From NCBI RefSeq assembly GCF_030817835.1, contig NZ_JAUSZR010000001.1, positions 62,001 to 126,000 of the forward strand: a stretch of DNA of 64,000 bases, written 5' to 3'. Shown here in pieces: positions 61,779 to 64,000 of this stretch (positions are counted from its first letter, which is position 1; the number at the start of each line of letters is the position of its first letter). The notes beneath the pieces were generated by a model. That model was not told where the DNA came from, did no database searches, and saw nothing but the letters and a program-made list of their open reading frames with translations. The position numbers were made by a program, and so were the translations under genes. This stretch comes from Pseudarthrobacter sp. W1I19 (lineage in GTDB: Bacteria > Actinomycetota > Actinomycetes > Actinomycetales > Micrococcaceae).

Positions 61779-63302
61779 ATGACGCAGGAGACCGCCGAAC
61801 ACGTTGCCGCCATGCTTCGGGACGCCCGGAGTGAAAAAGGATGGACCCAGGGCCAGTTGGCTTCGGAGCTCGGCACCAGCCAGAGTGCCATTGCCCGGAT
61901 GGAGCAGGGCAAGCAGAACCTGAGCCTGAAAATGATCCAGCGCCTCGAAACCATTTTTGGCAGAAGCATCGTCAACGTGGGTAAACCGCAGATGACGCAC
62001 CTTCGCGTGGAGGGCGGCCGGACCCTGTCCGGTGCTGTGGACGTCAACAGCAGCAAGAATGCCGGCGTCGCATTGCTGTGTGCCAGCCTTATCAACAGGG
62101 GCACCACCGTACTCCGCCGCCTTGCCCGCATTGAGGAAGTCAACCGCATCGTGGAGGTGCTCACCAGCATCGGCGTCGAATGCACCTGGCTTAACGACAC
62201 CGACCTTCAGCTCCGCCGTCCGGAGGTCCTGGAGCTGGACGCCATGGACGTGGAGGCAGCCCGCCGCACCCGCAGCGTCATCATGTTGCTGGGACCCCTG
62301 CTGGATGAGTCCTCCGTGTACCGCCTTCCGTATGCTGGCGGTTGCGACCTCGGCACCCGCACCGTGGAGCCGCACATGCAGGCGCTGCGCCAGTTCGGCC
62401 TCAGCGTGGAAGCCACCCAGGGTTTCTACGCCGTGCAGGCCCCGTCTGCCGATACCCAGGACCGTTCCTTCGTGTTGACCGAGCGCGGCGATACCGTCAC
62501 CGAGAACGCCATCATGGCAGCGGCGCACCGGGAGGGGACCACGGTGATCCGCAACGCCAGCCCCAACTACATGGTGCAGGACCTGTGCTTCTACCTGCAG
62601 ATGCTCGGTGTCAGCATCGACGGCGTGGGTACCACCACGTTGAAGATCACCGGCCGTTCGATGATCAATGCGGAGATCGAATACTTCCCGTCAGAGGACC
62701 CCATTGAGGCCATGAGCCTCATTACCGCCGGTATCGTCACCAATTCCGAGGTGACCATCCGCCGGGTGCCCATCGAGTTCATGGAGATTGAACTGGCCAC
62801 ACTGGAGCAAATGGGCCAGCGGCTGGAGATATCCGAGGAGTACGTGGCCCGCAACGGCCGGACCCGGCTGGTGGATGTGACCACCAAACCGTCCGAGCTG
62901 CACGCTCCCGAGGACAAGATCCATCCCATGCCGTTCCCGGGCCTGAACATCGATAACCTGCCGTTCTTTGCCGTGATTGCCGCAAATGCGAACGGGCAGA
63001 CCATGATCCACGACTGGGTCTACGAAAACCGGGCAATCTATCTCACGGAGCTGAACCGGCTGGGGGCGCAGGTGCAACTGCTGGATCCGCACCGGATCTA
63101 CATCAACGGGCCCACCAGGTGGCGCGCGGCGGAGGTTGGCTGCCCGCCGGCGCTCCGCCCGGCGGCCTGCCTGCTGCTGGCCATGCTGGCCGCAAGGGGC
63201 GTGTCCGAGCTGCGGAACATCTACGTCATCGAGCGCGGTTACGAGGACCTGGCGGAGCGGCTCAACACCATTGGGGCCAAGGTGGAGTACTTCCAGGACT
63301 GA
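61779..63302 (+). CDS. XRE helix-turn-helix fused to a UDP-GlcNAc 1-carboxyvinyltransferase (MurA)-like domain
   Basis: A 507-residue fusion. Residues about 8-62 are an XRE-type HTH (WTQGQLASELGTSQSAIARM); about 75-505 match MurA/EPSP-synthase. K93-N94 of the substrate loop, C189 in GGCDLGTR (the phosphoenolpyruvate cysteine) and the ERGYEDL segment are kept. The aspartate of the MurA motif DLRA is alanine (ALRP). The enzyme half could attach enolpyruvate to UDP-GlcNAc, or have shifted function. The HTH may link sugar-nucleotide or cell-wall state to transcription. A housekeeping murA is expected elsewhere. Confidence 0.87.
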   Translation: MTQETAEHVAAMLRDARSEKGWTQGQLASELGTSQSAIARMEQGKQNLSLKMIQRLETIFGRSIVNVGKPQMTHLRVEGGRTLSGAVDVNSSKNAGVALLCASLINRGTTVLRRLARIEEVNRIVEVLTSIGVECTWLNDTDLQLRRPEVLELDAMDVEAARRTRSVIMLLGPLLDESSVYRLPYAGGCDLGTRTVEPHMQALRQFGLSVEATQGFYAVQAPSADTQDRSFVLTERGDTVTENAIMAAAHREGTTVIRNASPNYMVQDLCFYLQMLGVSIDGVGTTTLKITGRSMINAEIEYFPSEDPIEAMSLITAGIVTNSEVTIRRVPIEFMEIELATLEQMGQRLEISEEYVARNGRTRLVDVTTKPSELHAPEDKIHPMPFPGLNIDNLPFFAVIAANANGQTMIHDWVYENRAIYLTELNRLGAQVQLLDPHRIYINGPTRWRAAEVGCPPALRPAACLLLAMLAARGVSELRNIYVIERGYEDLAERLNTIGAKVEYFQD

Positions 63303-63369
63303 CCATTCACGCTTCGTCATGAAGTGTTGAAGGCCCTCAAAATGCCCTGCCCTGTCGCAGAATGTGAGT

Positions 63370-64000
63370 ATGCGTACATTCGGCGTCGAGGAAGAACTCC
63401 TGATCGTTGATCCGGAGAGCGGTGAACCGTTGGCCTTGGCTGATGCACTGCTGTCCGGGCGCCGAATGGCAGCTGACGACGCTCCTGACGATCCGCAGGG
63501 TCCGGACGCCAAGGGCGGCCACGTTCTTAAGGCCGGCGACGGGATGGGCCTGAGCGCCGAACTAAAGCTGGAGCAGATAGAGACCCAGACGAGGCCATGC
63601 CTGGAATACGCAGAGCTTCTGGAACAGATCCGGGCCGGCCGGGCGCTTGCGGACAAGGCTGCCAAGAAGAACAATGCACGCGTGGCGGCCCTGGCCACCT
63701 CGCCGCTGGGGCTGTCCAGCCACACCACTCCTGATCCCCGCTATGCCAAGATGCTGGAACGGTTTGGCCTGACCGCACAGGAGCAACTGACGTGCGGCTT
63801 CCACGTACACACCTACATCGAGTCGCACGATGAGGGCGTGGCAGTGCTGGACCGGATCCGCGACAAGCTGGCCGTGCTCACTGCCCTCAGCGCCAATTCA
63901 CCCTTTTGGAACGGTCTGCAGACCGGCTTCGAGAGCTACCGCACGCAGGCGTGGAACCGCTGGCCCACTGCCGGGCCTTCAGGAATCTACGGGAACTACT
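63370..64000 (+). CDS. YbdK-type carboxylate-amine ligase, 5' part (cut by window end)
   Basis: An open frame from ATG 63370 to the window end (210 codons, no stop) begins [14 protein letters not shown], the signature of the glutamate-cysteine ligase 2 (YbdK/EgtA-like) family; [14 protein letters not shown] and [16 protein letters not shown] carry acidic and His residues of the ATP-metal site. Family members make gamma-glutamyl amides. The 3' part, and so the subtype, is missing. Confidence 0.88.
   Translation, partial: MRTFGVEEELLIVDPESGEPLALADALLSGRRMAADDAPDDPQGPDAKGGHVLKAGDGMGLSAELKLEQIETQTRPCLEYAELLEQIRAGRALADKAAKKNNARVAALATSPLGLSSHTTPDPRYAKMLERFGLTAQEQLTCGFHVHTYIESHDEGVAVLDRIRDKLAVLTALSANSPFWNGLQTGFESYRTQAWNRWPTAGPSGIYGNY

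Noticed and set aside
1..64000. CRISPR arrays, insertion sequences, integrases, toxin-antitoxin pairs or phage genes
   Set aside because: None seen: no regularly spaced repeats, no transposase or recombinase motifs, and no prophage-like gene runs. The single tRNA gene shows no flanking direct repeat suggesting an integration site.

Overview
The window is a gene-dense, high-GC stretch of chromosome of the Arthrobacter/Pseudarthrobacter type (Micrococcaceae, Actinobacteria). This rests on overall base composition, the actinobacterial gene families present (a dCTP deaminase of the dUMP-forming type, a YkoEDC thiamine transporter behind a TPP riboswitch, KhtTU-like and Mrp antiporters, DUF4235, DUF4383), many GTG starts and ATGA/TGATG gene overlaps. 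I see no insertion sequence, integrase, prophage, CRISPR array or rRNA. One tRNA gene, tRNA-Gly(CCC), is present. It reads as core-like chromosome with catabolic and transport modules. Layout follows. (1) 0-8.6 kb: two linked LacI-regulated modules. A truncated gene with a signal-like N-terminus runs off the left edge, divergent from a fructoselysine-6-kinase-like PfkB kinase and a LacI regulator. A five-gene operon on the minus strand (polar amino-acid ABC binding protein, permease, ATPase, Gfo/Idh/MocA dehydrogenase, DAO-type flavoprotein) is divergent from a second LacI regulator. Promoters and near-palindromic operators can be read directly. The gene set suggests catabolism of an amino-acid/sugar conjugate (Amadori- or opine-like), which is an inference. 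(2) 8.7-14.3 kb: choline-to-glycine-betaine operon betI-betB-betA-permease with a double TetR-type operator. (3) 14.4-21.4 kb: two luciferase-like monooxygenases, an orphan amino-acid-binding lipoprotein, a secreted 777-residue coiled-coil protein and an aldo/keto reductase. (4) 21.7-28.5 kb: a GH15 enzyme fused to a trehalose-phosphatase-like domain that has lost its catalytic aspartates, an MFS exporter, a sarcosine-oxidase-like flavoprotein with an AEC carrier, and panD. (5) 28.5-35 kb: LysR regulator, amino-acid permease and a 1172-residue PutA for proline use. (6) 35-43 kb: alpha/beta hydrolase, LysR, MFS, a carboxyethylornithine-synthase-like dehydrogenase coupled to a tiny lysine-rich protein, tRNA-Gly, SRPBCC protein, CAP/FG-GAP secreted protein and dcd. 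(7) 43.4-53.3 kb: cation homeostasis, with a KhtTU-like K+/H+ antiporter, a UMF1 transporter and a six-gene Mrp operon with fused MrpA/B. (8) 53.3-57.5 kb: small membrane and unknown proteins and a tightly coupled operon of a heme-oxygenase-like diiron oxidase, a GT2 glycosyltransferase and a CDGSH iron-sulfur protein. (9) 57.5-64 kb: TPP riboswitch with ykoEDC, a secreted hydrolase-like protein, an HTH-MurA fusion and the start of a YbdK-type ligase cut by the right edge. The items I consider most unusual are the HDO-GT2-CDGSH operon, the pseudo-phosphatase/GH15 fusion, the HTH-MurA fusion and the two-module LacI system.
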